The notes under the pieces are model-generated. The model was not told where the DNA came from. It made no database searches and saw only the letters and a list, made by a program, of their open reading frames with translations. This document shows positions 1-6,091 of a stretch of DNA of 11,558 nt, one piece after another (position 1 is the first letter of the stretch; the number at the start of each line of letters is the position of its first letter). This DNA is from Asaia bogorensis (GTDB taxonomy: Bacteria; Pseudomonadota; Alphaproteobacteria; Acetobacterales; Acetobacteraceae). The stretch covers positions 1-11,558 of the forward strand of contig CAMCEP010000063.1 of assembly GCA_945873675.1 (NCBI GenBank), written 5' to 3'. The position numbers were made by a program, and so were the translations under genes.

Positions 1-44
1 AAAAGCGTCCCCTTTACCACGCGCGTCGAGCCTGTTTCGCCCCC
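1..44 (-). ncRNA. ssrA: tmRNA coding piece, 5' end (partial, permuted two-piece ssrA)
   Basis: This is the start of the mRNA-like piece of a permuted tmRNA, which rescues stalled ribosomes and tags the unfinished protein. Read on the minus strand, it opens with GGGGGCG (44 to 38). That pairs over seven positions, with one G-U pair, with the CGCCTCC of the acceptor piece (80 to 74) to form the tRNA-like acceptor stem. It continues AAACAGGCTCGACG, comparable to the GGATTCGACG found near the 5' end of ordinary tmRNAs. The tag reading frame would lie beyond position 1 and is not visible. The permuted order (acceptor half first, coding half second) is the known alphaproteobacterial arrangement. 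Recognition rests on the pairing and on remembered family consensus. Confidence 0.82.
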
Positions 45-69
45 ATCTGCCGCTGATAAGGCGGGTGAT
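45..69 (-). other. ssrA: tmRNA intervening loop, expected to be excised
   Basis: These 25 bases separate the CCA end of the acceptor piece from the 5' G of the coding piece. In two-piece tmRNAs the corresponding stretch is removed from the precursor by tRNA-processing enzymes. It can form a small hairpin with CCGC at 50-53 pairing with GCGG at 61-64. The exact cut sites are inferred from the acceptor-stem geometry, not seen. Confidence 0.65.
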
Positions 70-150
70 TGGTGGAGGCGCCGGGTACCGCCCCCGGGTC
101 CGCAACGCTTATTCCGAGCCGTGTTTATCGCCATAGTCACCGAAGTGACG
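70..150 (-). ncRNA. ssrA: tmRNA acceptor piece (permuted two-piece ssrA)
   Basis: This is the tRNA-like half of the two-piece tmRNA. Its 3' end reads CGCCTCC (80 to 74), discriminator A (73) and encoded CCA (72 to 70). Immediately before it is a T-arm with a perfect 5-bp stem, CCGGG (97-93) and CCCGG (85-81), around the 7-base loop GGCGGTA. That loop lacks the usual TTCGA of tRNAs, a departure I recall for alphaproteobacterial tmRNAs. Further 5' is a perfect hairpin GTCAC-TTCG-GTGAC (149 to 136) with a UUCG tetraloop, as expected of the structured segment. The 5' boundary is uncertain: 150 is set by a likely -10 box just upstream. The piece lies downstream of the M20 gene on the same strand, so readthrough from that gene is possible. 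Confidence 0.82.
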
Positions 151-156
151 GAGCAG

Positions 157-162
157 ATATAG
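157..162 (-). promoter_or_regulatory. Possible -10 box for tmRNA
   Basis: On the minus strand CTATAT sits about seven bases before the presumed 5' end of the acceptor piece and 30 bases after the stop of the M20 gene. A convincing -35 hexamer at 16-18 bp spacing is not visible (the 17-bp position reads CTCGAA). The call therefore rests on this box and its position. Confidence 0.35.
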
Positions 163-191
163 GCGCTCTGGAGGGAAATTTCGAGGGGGGC

Positions 192-1352
192 TTACGCGCC
201 CGGCAAACCCTTTTCCACCACGCGGGCGTAAAGCGCCGCGCCATAGGGAATGGCCTCATCATTGAATTGGTAGCGCGGGTTATGCACCTCAGCGCCATCA
301 CCAATGCCGAAATTGATATAGGCGCCAGGCACGCGTTCTAGCATGAAAGAAAAATCCTCAGACGCCATGGCGGGCGGCTTGTCGCGCGCCACCTTGTCTT
401 CCCCCACCAATTCCGCCGCCGCCGCGGCCAGGGCTTCCGTCTGTTCTGGCGCATTGATGGTGGGGGCGAAGATCAGCCGGTAATCCACGCTGGCCGAGGC
501 ACCAAAGCCGGCCGCAACCCCTGCCGCCACACGCTTCAGCCCTTCTTCGATCTGCTGGCCGATATCCCGCGAAAAGAAGCGCGCCGTGCCGGAAATCACG
601 GCGGTTTCAGGAATGATGTTATAGGCCTCACCGCCCACCACCTTGGTTACGCTGATCACCGCCACATCGCGCGGCGACAGATTGCGTGAGACAATGGATT
701 GCAGCGCCGCCGTGACATGGCAGGCAGCCAATACGGGATCAATCGAGGCCTCTGGCCGCGCGCCATGGGCGCCCTTGCCGGTGATGGTGATGTCAAAAAA
801 CGCGCCGCCCGCCATGAAGGATCCGCTGCGAATGGCATATTCGCCAAGCGGCATGTTGGGGCGGTTATGCATGCCGTAAATCGCATCGCAGGGGAAACGC
901 TCAAACAGCCCATCTTCAAGCATGGCGATTGCGCCGCCGCAGCCTTCTTCCCCCGGCTGGAAGATGAAATGGACAATACCATCGAAATTGCGGGTCTCCG
1001 CCAGGTACTTGGCAGCGCCCAGCAGCATGGTGGTGTGCCCATCATGCCCGCAGGCATGCATCGCCCCCTTCACCGTGCTGCGAAAGGGCAGGTCTGTCAG
1101 TTCATCCATCGGCAGCGCATCCATATCGGCGCGCAGCCCGATGGCGCGATTGCCGGAACCATTGCGGAGTACGCCAACCACGCCCGTACCACCCACGCCG
1201 CGATGCACCTCAATCCCCAGCGCTTCCAGGGCAGTGGCCACCTTCTCCGCCGTGCGGAATTCCGCCATGCCGAGTTCCGGGTGGGCATGCAGGTCGCGCC
1301 GGAAGGCGGTGAGCTCGGCCTGGTGGCGGCGGATGGCTTCAATTGGGGACAT
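192..1352 (-). CDS. M20D family amidohydrolase (hippurate hydrolase / N-acyl-amino-acid amidohydrolase type)
   Basis: A metal-dependent cytosolic hydrolase of 386 residues, the usual length for the HipO/AbgB/IAA-amino-acid hydrolase group. These enzymes cleave amide bonds of N-acyl or N-aroyl amino acids, releasing the acid and the amino acid. Visible motifs in order are DLHAHPELG (20-28), the RADMDALP active-site segment (74-81), HACGHDGH (99-106) with ligands Cys101 and His103, QPGEEG (132-137) with the general-base and ligand glutamates Glu135/Glu136, MHN with His162, and a C-terminal EVHNPRYQF with His357. The Cys ligand is characteristic of M20D. The ATG has GGAG about seven bases upstream. 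The gene diverges from thyX and lies upstream of the tmRNA. The substrate cannot be told from the sequence, and no transporter or regulator is adjacent to suggest it. Confidence 0.9.
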   Translation of the reverse strand: MSPIEAIRRHQAELTAFRRDLHAHPELGMAEFRTAEKVATALEALGIEVHRGVGGTGVVGVLRNGSGNRAIGLRADMDALPMDELTDLPFRSTVKGAMHACGHDGHTTMLLGAAKYLAETRNFDGIVHFIFQPGEEGCGGAIAMLEDGLFERFPCDAIYGMHNRPNMPLGEYAIRSGSFMAGGAFFDITITGKGAHGARPEASIDPVLAACHVTAALQSIVSRNLSPRDVAVISVTKVVGGEAYNIIPETAVISGTARFFSRDIGQQIEEGLKRVAAGVAAGFGASASVDYRLIFAPTINAPEQTEALAAAAAELVGEDKVARDKPPAMASEDFSFMLERVPGAYINFGIGDGAEVHNPRYQFNDEAIPYGAALYARVVEKGLPGA

Positions 1353-1479
1353 GGCGGGCTCCGGGGGCTGGTTTCCTGCCCATCCTGCCTGGAAGCGGCG
1401 CGGGGCGGAAGCACCCGCGCTTGACCCGCCCGCCCCCCGCCGCTACCGCCAAAACAGATCAAAACAGGCGAATCTAACC

Positions 1480-2412
1480 ATGGCGCTTACCGATGCCCAG
1501 CAGCAGGAAATCGAAGCCGCACGTGCAGGCCAGGCGCCCACGCGCCGCCCGAGCGTGCCGGCGCTGGAAGCCATGCTGTTCGAGGCGCTCCCCGTGCTAG
1601 ATCACGGCTTTGTCCGGGTGATTGATTACATGGGCGATGACGCCGCCATTGTGCAGGCGGCGCGCGTATCTTACGGGCGCGGCACCCGTGCAGCGAATGA
1701 GGATCGCGGCCTGATCCGGTACCTTATGCGCCACCGCCACAGCACACCGTTTGAGATGTGCGAAATCAAGTATCACGTGAAGTTGCCGATCTTTATCGCG
1801 CGGCAATGGATCCGGCATCGTACTGCCAATGTGAATGAATATTCCGCGCGCTATTCCATCCTGGATCGCGAATTCTACATCCCCGCGCCGGAAAACCTGG
1901 CCGCGCAATCTTCCATGAACCGCCAGGGGCGCGGCGATGTGCTTGAAGGCGCTGAAGCAGCGCGCGTGCTTGATCTGCTGCGCGAAGACGCCACGCGCAA
2001 TTATGATCATTACCTAGAAATGCTGAATGAGGATGATGAAGGCGCTGCGCGTGATGAAAGCCGCCAGGGGCTCGCGCGCGAATTGGCGCGGATGAACCTG
2101 ACGCTCAATGCCTATACGCAATGGTATTGGAAGACGGATTTGCATAATCTGCTGCATTTCCTGTCGCTCCGCGCCGATGCCCATGCGCAATATGAAATCC
2201 GTGTTTATGCCGATGCTATGCTGAAGACGGTTGAGGCCTGGGTGCCGATGGCTTTTGAAGCCTTCCGCGATTACCGCATGGGCGCGGTGACGCTTTCCGC
2301 GCAGATGATCGCGATTCTGCGCCGCATGCTGGCCGGCGAAGCCGTCACGCAGGAAACCAGCGGGCTTTCCAAGCGCGAATGGCGTGAAATGATGGATATG
2401 CTGGGGCGCTGA
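1480..2412 (+). CDS. thyX: Flavin-dependent thymidylate synthase ThyX
   Basis: Makes dTMP from dUMP with methylene-tetrahydrofolate as carbon donor and FAD/NADPH as reductant. It replaces ThyA in many alphaproteobacteria. The 310-residue product carries the diagnostic RHR-x7-S signature (Arg112, His113, Arg114 to Ser122), the preceding RHRHSTPFE segment (84-92) and LRADAHAQYEIR (230-241), whose arginines and glutamine bind dUMP and flavin. The ATG at 1480 is chosen because the protein homology begins there. The same frame stays open back to 922, but that stretch is antisense to the M20 gene and resembles nothing. The ribosome site is weak (AGGCGA about 10-15 bases upstream). A TTGACC at 1421-1426 could be a -35 box, but no good -10 follows. 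If no thyA exists elsewhere, this gene is essential. Confidence 0.96.
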   Translation: MALTDAQQQEIEAARAGQAPTRRPSVPALEAMLFEALPVLDHGFVRVIDYMGDDAAIVQAARVSYGRGTRAANEDRGLIRYLMRHRHSTPFEMCEIKYHVKLPIFIARQWIRHRTANVNEYSARYSILDREFYIPAPENLAAQSSMNRQGRGDVLEGAEAARVLDLLREDATRNYDHYLEMLNEDDEGAARDESRQGLARELARMNLTLNAYTQWYWKTDLHNLLHFLSLRADAHAQYEIRVYADAMLKTVEAWVPMAFEAFRDYRMGAVTLSAQMIAILRRMLAGEAVTQETSGLSKREWREMMDMLGR

Positions 2413-2439
2413 TCCGCTCCTCGCCTCGCAGCCGCGTTG

Positions 2440-2625
2440 CTACCCTTTCGGCCGCATTTCAAAATCCGCCTTGCCGGCGGCGCAATCAGGGCAGGTCCAA
2501 TCTTCCGGCACATCCGCCCAGCGCGTGCCAGGGGCCAAACCTTCTTCCGGTGCGCCCTTCGCTTCATCATAAATGAAGCCGCATAGCGCGCATTCCCAGA
2601 TCTGAAACGCTGCTTCTGTCATCAT
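2440..2625 (-). CDS. Rubredoxin
   Basis: A 61-residue one-electron carrier with a single iron held by four cysteines. The ligands are Cys12 and Cys15 in CxxCG and Cys45 and Cys48 in CPDC. Between them are the conserved aromatic Tyr19 and the GLAPGTRWADVPEDW loop typical of rubredoxins. Translation can begin at either of two adjacent ATGs (2625 or 2622). The first lies only four bases after the stop of the Bug-type binding-protein gene and has no good ribosome site of its own, so translational coupling is likely. Its redox partner is not in the window. Rubredoxins serve alkane hydroxylases and other oxygenases or peroxide-reducing enzymes, but nothing adjacent points to one. The gene converges on thyX with 27 bases between stops. 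Confidence 0.93.
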   Translation of the reverse strand: MMTEAAFQIWECALCGFIYDEAKGAPEEGLAPGTRWADVPEDWTCPDCAAGKADFEMRPKG

Positions 2626-2629
2626 GCGT

Positions 2630-3625
2630 TCAATCCAGCTTCACATTGTTTTCGCGCACCGCATTACCCCATTTGACATATTCGCTGCGCATGAAAGCCA
2701 GAAAGTCATCCGGCGTGCTGGTCATCACTTGCGCACCAAGGCCCGAAAGCCGCTGCCGCGTCGCGGGTTCCGCCAGGATGCGGTGCAATTCGCGATTGAG
2801 CCTTTCAACAATCGGCCGTGGCGTGCCGGCTGGCGCCACCAGGCCAAGCCAGGCGGCGGCGTCAAATCCCGCAAGCCCTGTTTCCGCAAGGCTTGGCAAG
2901 TCCGGCTGCAAGGCCGTGCGCTGCGCGGTTGTCACCGCAAGCGCCCGCACACGGCCTTCGCGAATATGGGGCAGGGCGAAAAGTTCGGTGTCAATCATGA
3001 TATCAATGCGCCCGGCCAGCAGATCGGTCAGCGCTGGCGCGCCGCCGCGATAGGGCACATGCGTCAATTCAAGCCCGCCGGCAGCACGCCCGAACATCAT
3101 GGTGATCAGATGCGATGTCGTACCATTGCCGGATGTCGCATAGGTAAGCTGCCCCGGACGCGCCTTGGCCAGCGCAATCAGCTCCGCCACATTGCGCGCC
3201 GCGACATTGGGATTGACGAAGAGAACGAAGGGAAGATTGGCGACCACGCTGATCGGCGCGAAATCGCGCCGCGGATCATAGCCAACATTGGCGTAAAGAT
3301 TGGGGTTGGTGGCCAGCGGCGCGGTCGCGCTCAGCAGCAGGGTATGGCCATCGGGCGCGGCTTGCGCGGCCTGCGCGGCAGCAAGGCTCCCGCCCTGGCC
3401 TGGGCGGTTGTCAATCAACATGGACCAGCCGGGATTTTCCGTGAGCCGTTCGGCGAGCAGGCGGGCAATCACATCCGTTGCCTGGCCGGGCGGAAAGCCC
3501 ACCAGAATGCGGATCGGCCGATTGGGCCATTCCTGTGCCTGCGCTGCGGGCAGCGGTACTGCAAATGCCAACAGCAATGCTGACAGCGCGAAAAAGACAC
3601 GGCGATGGCCCCGGAATGCCCGCAT
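2630..3625 (-). CDS. Tripartite tricarboxylate transporter (Bug family) periplasmic substrate-binding protein
   Basis: A 331-residue exported binding protein of the TctC/Bug group, which captures small carboxylates or related compounds in the periplasm. A signal peptide with a basic start, a hydrophobic core (10-22) and an AQA cleavage site near residue 30 is clear. Family motifs follow: PNRPIRILVGFPPG (34-47) with Asp51 of the ligand loop, IDNRPGQGG (71-79), HVPYRGGAPALTDLLAGRID and WLGLVAPAGTPRPIVERLN. The start at 3625 is preferred over an in-frame ATG at 3709, because the signal peptide begins here and a strong GGAGG (3638 to 3634) stands eight bases upstream. No membrane partners (tctA/tctB) are next to it. 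Such orphan receptors are common where the family has expanded. The ligand is unknown. The rubredoxin gene follows directly. Confidence 0.93.
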   Translation of the reverse strand: MRAFRGHRRVFFALSALLLAFAVPLPAAQAQEWPNRPIRILVGFPPGQATDVIARLLAERLTENPGWSMLIDNRPGQGGSLAAAQAAQAAPDGHTLLLSATAPLATNPNLYANVGYDPRRDFAPISVVANLPFVLFVNPNVAARNVAELIALAKARPGQLTYATSGNGTTSHLITMMFGRAAGGLELTHVPYRGGAPALTDLLAGRIDIMIDTELFALPHIREGRVRALAVTTAQRTALQPDLPSLAETGLAGFDAAAWLGLVAPAGTPRPIVERLNRELHRILAEPATRQRLSGLGAQVMTSTPDDFLAFMRSEYVKWGNAVRENNVKLD

Positions 3626-3633
3626 TTTCTTCC

Positions 3634-3638
3634 CCTCC
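3634..3638 (-). promoter_or_regulatory. Shine-Dalgarno deciding the start of the Bug-type binding protein
   Basis: GGAGG on the minus strand, inside a longer purine run, ends eight bases before the ATG at 3625. It makes the ATG at 3709, which would place 28 non-signal-like residues before the signal peptide, unlikely. Confidence 0.8.
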
Positions 3639-3749
3639 CAAACCTGGCGCCTTGCTTTGTAGCACCTTTCAGATGTTAGACTATGGCGGAATTCTGCGGG
3701 CCTCCGCAACAGGCCGGGCAGGATTGGCAGAAAGCGGGAGTATCGGCGG

Positions 3750-4547
3750 ATGATTTACGCAAATGCCTTGGGCCAAGCGGCGTCTACACGTTTCGCGCGC
3801 AATGCGCCGGGTGGTGGGCGTATTTGGCGGACGGATTATTTCGGCCCGCCGCCATCGCCGAAATCCTCCAATTCCGTTGACCCCAATGCGATGAATGCAG
3901 AGGTCTTCATCCCGCCGGCGCCGGGTGAAATCAGGCCACCGCAAGCCTTTCTGGTGGAACAGGAACCGAATGCCGTTGTGCATCCGCATTTCCATTTCGT
4001 GGACCAGTTCCAGGTGGTGGTGGATGGTGGCGGGCGCATTGGCCGGCATGATGTTGGGCCGATCATGGCGCATTTCGCTGGCGCCTGCACAGGTTATGGG
4101 CCGATCACGCCCGGTGATGGCGGGCTGAAATATTTCACGCTCCGTGCCAGCGCGGATAGCACCGGCGCGCATTTCCTGCCGGCAGCGCGCGAACGCATGG
4201 TGAAGGGCCCGAAGCGCTATGTGTTGGCGGACCCTATCCTGCCGAGCAATGCCGAAGCACTCGCCGCGCGGCGTGATGCTGCCTTGGAAACCGTGCTGGC
4301 CGAAGATGATGGGCTTGGCATTTTCATGCTGCGCATTCCGCCCAATGGCCGCATCACCGCGCCTGACCCGGCCACAGGCGCGGGGCAATCCATGATTGTC
4401 GCCGCCGGCAGTATTTTGCATGAGGGCAAGACGCTTGATCGCCTGGCCGCGCTTTTCGTAAGCGCTGATGAGGCTGCGCTGGAAATCACCGCAGGTGCTG
4501 AAGGTGGCGAGGTTCTGGTGCTGCAATATCCGCGCAGCACTCACTGA
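3750..4547 (+). CDS. Bicupin-like conserved hypothetical protein
   Basis: A 265-residue protein with no signal peptide. Residues 60-140 show a cupin motif: HPHFH (78-82) followed by the pattern H-x-H-x3-Q-x6-G (His80, His82, Gln86, Gly93), where most cupins have glutamate at the Gln86 position. His100 or His108 could complete a metal site. Residues about 188-262 form a second beta-rich segment (IFMLRIPPNGRITAPDP, then SMIVAAGSILHEGKTL) that looks like a degenerate second cupin barrel lacking the metal ligands. The function is not recognised; small-molecule dioxygenase, isomerase or binding roles are all possible. The ATG follows GGGAG by about ten bases. It diverges from the Bug-type gene with 124 bases between starts, and its stop overlaps the convergent hydrolase gene by seven bases (4541-4547). 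Confidence 0.72.
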   Translation: MIYANALGQAASTRFARNAPGGGRIWRTDYFGPPPSPKSSNSVDPNAMNAEVFIPPAPGEIRPPQAFLVEQEPNAVVHPHFHFVDQFQVVVDGGGRIGRHDVGPIMAHFAGACTGYGPITPGDGGLKYFTLRASADSTGAHFLPAARERMVKGPKRYVLADPILPSNAEALAARRDAALETVLAEDDGLGIFMLRIPPNGRITAPDPATGAGQSMIVAAGSILHEGKTLDRLAALFVSADEAALEITAGAEGGEVLVLQYPRSTH

Positions 4548-5431
4548 CGCCGGAGAAAATCCCGAAGCCAGCCAAGTACTTCTTCCGGCGTTTCCTCGGC
4601 CAGATAATGCCCTGATGCCACCGCACCGCCCGTCACGGGGCCAGTGGCATAATCGCGCCAAATCGCCAGCGCGTCATACCATTTCGGAATGCTGCCCTTG
4701 GCGCCCCAAAGCGCCAGCAGCGGGCAAGAGATTTTCTGCCCCGCCGCGCGGGATGCGCGGTCATGGTCCAGATCAATCGTCGTCGCGGCGCGGTAGTCTT
4801 CACAAATCGCGGCGACCGTGCCGGGCAGATGCAAAGCCGCCAGATAATCCGCACGCGCTTCTGGGTGGAAGAAGGATTTGTCCTTGGGTTCGCGCGATGT
4901 GTGCAGGTCAAACCAATCTTCGATATCGCGCAGGATCATGCGTTCCGGCCGATCATGCGGCTGTGCCAGCCAGAACCAATGATAATAGCCAAGGCCAAAG
5001 GCCATATCGGCGCGTTCGAAATGTTCAAGCGTTGGGATGATATCCAGCACACAAAGACGTTCCACAGCTTCCGGTGTATCAAGTGCCAACCGATGCGCCA
5101 CACGCGCGCCGCGATCATGCGCGACGATTTGAAAGCGCGGAAAACCAAACCCCGCCATCAGCGCCACCATATCGGCGGCCATGGCGCGCTTGGCATAGGG
5201 CGCGTGATCGGCGCTGACCGGGGGTTTGGATGAAAACCCATAACCGCGCAGATCGGGCGCAATTACCGTGAAATCACGCGCCAAAATCGGCGCCACGCGA
5301 TGCCACATGGCGTGCGTCTGCGGATTGCCATGCAGCAGCAAAAGCGGCGGGCCGGAACCCGCGCGGCGGAGCCTGATGTGCTGACCATTTGCTTCACGTG
5401 TCTCCAGCGTGAAGCCTTCGAAAAACGCCAT
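4541..5431 (-). CDS. Alpha/beta hydrolase, fluoroacetate (haloacetate) dehalogenase-like
   Basis: A 296-residue alpha/beta hydrolase. It has the oxyanion segment LLLLHGNPQTH (30-40), PDLRGYG (59-65), the nucleophile elbow HDRGAR with Asp106, an acidic triad residue Asp130 in VLDI, and the catalytic His275 in SGHYLAEE. Compared with the studied fluoroacetate dehalogenase of Rhodopseudomonas, every key residue I remember has a counterpart at a near-constant offset: nucleophile Asp106, carboxylate-binding Arg107 and Arg110, halide-pocket His151 and Trp152, and Tyr213. The expected reaction is hydrolysis of haloacetate to glycolate plus halide via an aspartyl ester. Epoxide hydrolase relatives share the fold. 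The start is set at 5431, where homology begins. The frame runs open to 5719, but that part overlaps the ankyrin gene. Only one base separates it from the ankyrin stop (TGA-G-ATG), so the two are coupled. Confidence 0.85.
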   Translation of the reverse strand: MAFFEGFTLETREANGQHIRLRRAGSGPPLLLLHGNPQTHAMWHRVAPILARDFTVIAPDLRGYGFSSKPPVSADHAPYAKRAMAADMVALMAGFGFPRFQIVAHDRGARVAHRLALDTPEAVERLCVLDIIPTLEHFERADMAFGLGYYHWFWLAQPHDRPERMILRDIEDWFDLHTSREPKDKSFFHPEARADYLAALHLPGTVAAICEDYRAATTIDLDHDRASRAAGQKISCPLLALWGAKGSIPKWYDALAIWRDYATGPVTGGAVASGHYLAEETPEEVLGWLRDFLRRQ

Positions 5432-5432
5432 C

Positions 5433-6053
5433 TCAGCCGCCGCGGCGGGCAGCGCCTGGGCGGCCGGCATCAAAGCCAAGGAAGCCCGCTTCCAACCGTG
5501 CCGCGCCGCCATCATTGGCGAAAAGCCGCGGCTTGATTGAAACGCTTGGTGCTCGTGGGCCTTGGGCTGAAGCCTGGCGTGCCAGGCGCAGCGCTTCCTG
5601 TTGCGCGGCACGTTCGGCGCGTTCCTGTTCGGCGCGGGCAGTGGCGGCGCTGCGCGCATTGGTCGGGCCAGAACTGCCGGCCATGCCGCGTGCGGAGAGC
5701 AGGTAGAACAGGATGTCATTGCGCCCCTGATCCACCGCCCAATCCACGGGCGTCAGGCCAAGCGCGTTGCGGCCATTCAAATCAGCACCACGATTAACGG
5801 CATCACGCGCCGCCGCCAGATCACCGCGCGTGATGGCATCAAATAGCGCGGGCGTCGGCGATAGATTGGCGTTTTCGTCTGCTGGAATGGGCTCCGGCGC
5901 ACGGCGCGCGGCAAGGCCGGGCAGCGCCGGCGGGCGCGGAGGTCGCGCGCCAGCCTGGCCCGGCGGCGACGCGAATTGCGCCGCAGCGGGCGAGGTGTCG
6001 GTGATCAGCAGGGCGATCACGGCCAGGGGAAGCAGGCGCGGCAGGAATTTCAT
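5433..6053 (-). CDS. Exported ankyrin-repeat protein
   Basis: A 206-residue protein that begins with a signal peptide (hydrophobic 5-18, AAA-Q cleavage near 25), so it is probably periplasmic. A Pro/Ala-rich linker (27-60) leads to about two ankyrin repeats: ALFDAITRGDLAAARDAVNRGADLN (69-93) and NALGLTPVDWAVDQGRNDILFYLLSARG (96-123). An Ala/Glu/Arg-rich helix, possibly coiled coil, follows (133-163). The tail has a striking segment, KPRLFANDGG...GFLGFD (174-195). Ankyrin repeats mediate protein binding; the partner is unknown. CAGG stands about six bases before the ATG. It is 38 bases downstream of htpX on the same strand and directly abuts the dehalogenase gene, so all three are probably one transcript. 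Confidence 0.8.
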   Translation of the reverse strand: MKFLPRLLPLAVIALLITDTSPAAAQFASPPGQAGARPPRPPALPGLAARRAPEPIPADENANLSPTPALFDAITRGDLAAARDAVNRGADLNGRNALGLTPVDWAVDQGRNDILFYLLSARGMAGSSGPTNARSAATARAEQERAERAAQQEALRLARQASAQGPRAPSVSIKPRLFANDGGAARLEAGFLGFDAGRPGAARRGG

Positions 6054-6091
6054 GACCTGATATTAGCCGCCCCAGGCTTCCACCGCCAGCT

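Noticed and set aside
69..341. Open frame on the plus strand over the tmRNA
   Set aside because: It overlaps the tmRNA acceptor piece and the end of the M20 gene antisense; the product is not recognisable.
1421..1449. TTGACC as a -35 box for thyX
   Set aside because: The expected -10 position at 17 bp reads TACCGC, too poor to call a promoter.
922..1479. Upstream extension of the thyX frame
   Set aside because: It is antisense to the conserved M20 gene, and its translation is Pro/Ser/Arg-rich with no family resemblance. ThyX homology starts at the ATG at 1480.
2624..3583. 319-codon plus-strand open frame opposite the Bug-type gene
   Set aside because: An Arg/Gly/Gln-rich shadow of a clearly coding opposite strand, common in high-GC DNA.
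3626..3709. Longer N-terminus for the Bug-type protein
   Set aside because: It would bury the signal peptide behind 28 residues, whereas the ATG at 3625 has a strong GGAGG.
5432..5719. Longer N-terminus for the dehalogenase
   Set aside because: It lies wholly inside the ankyrin gene in another frame; family homology begins at 5431.
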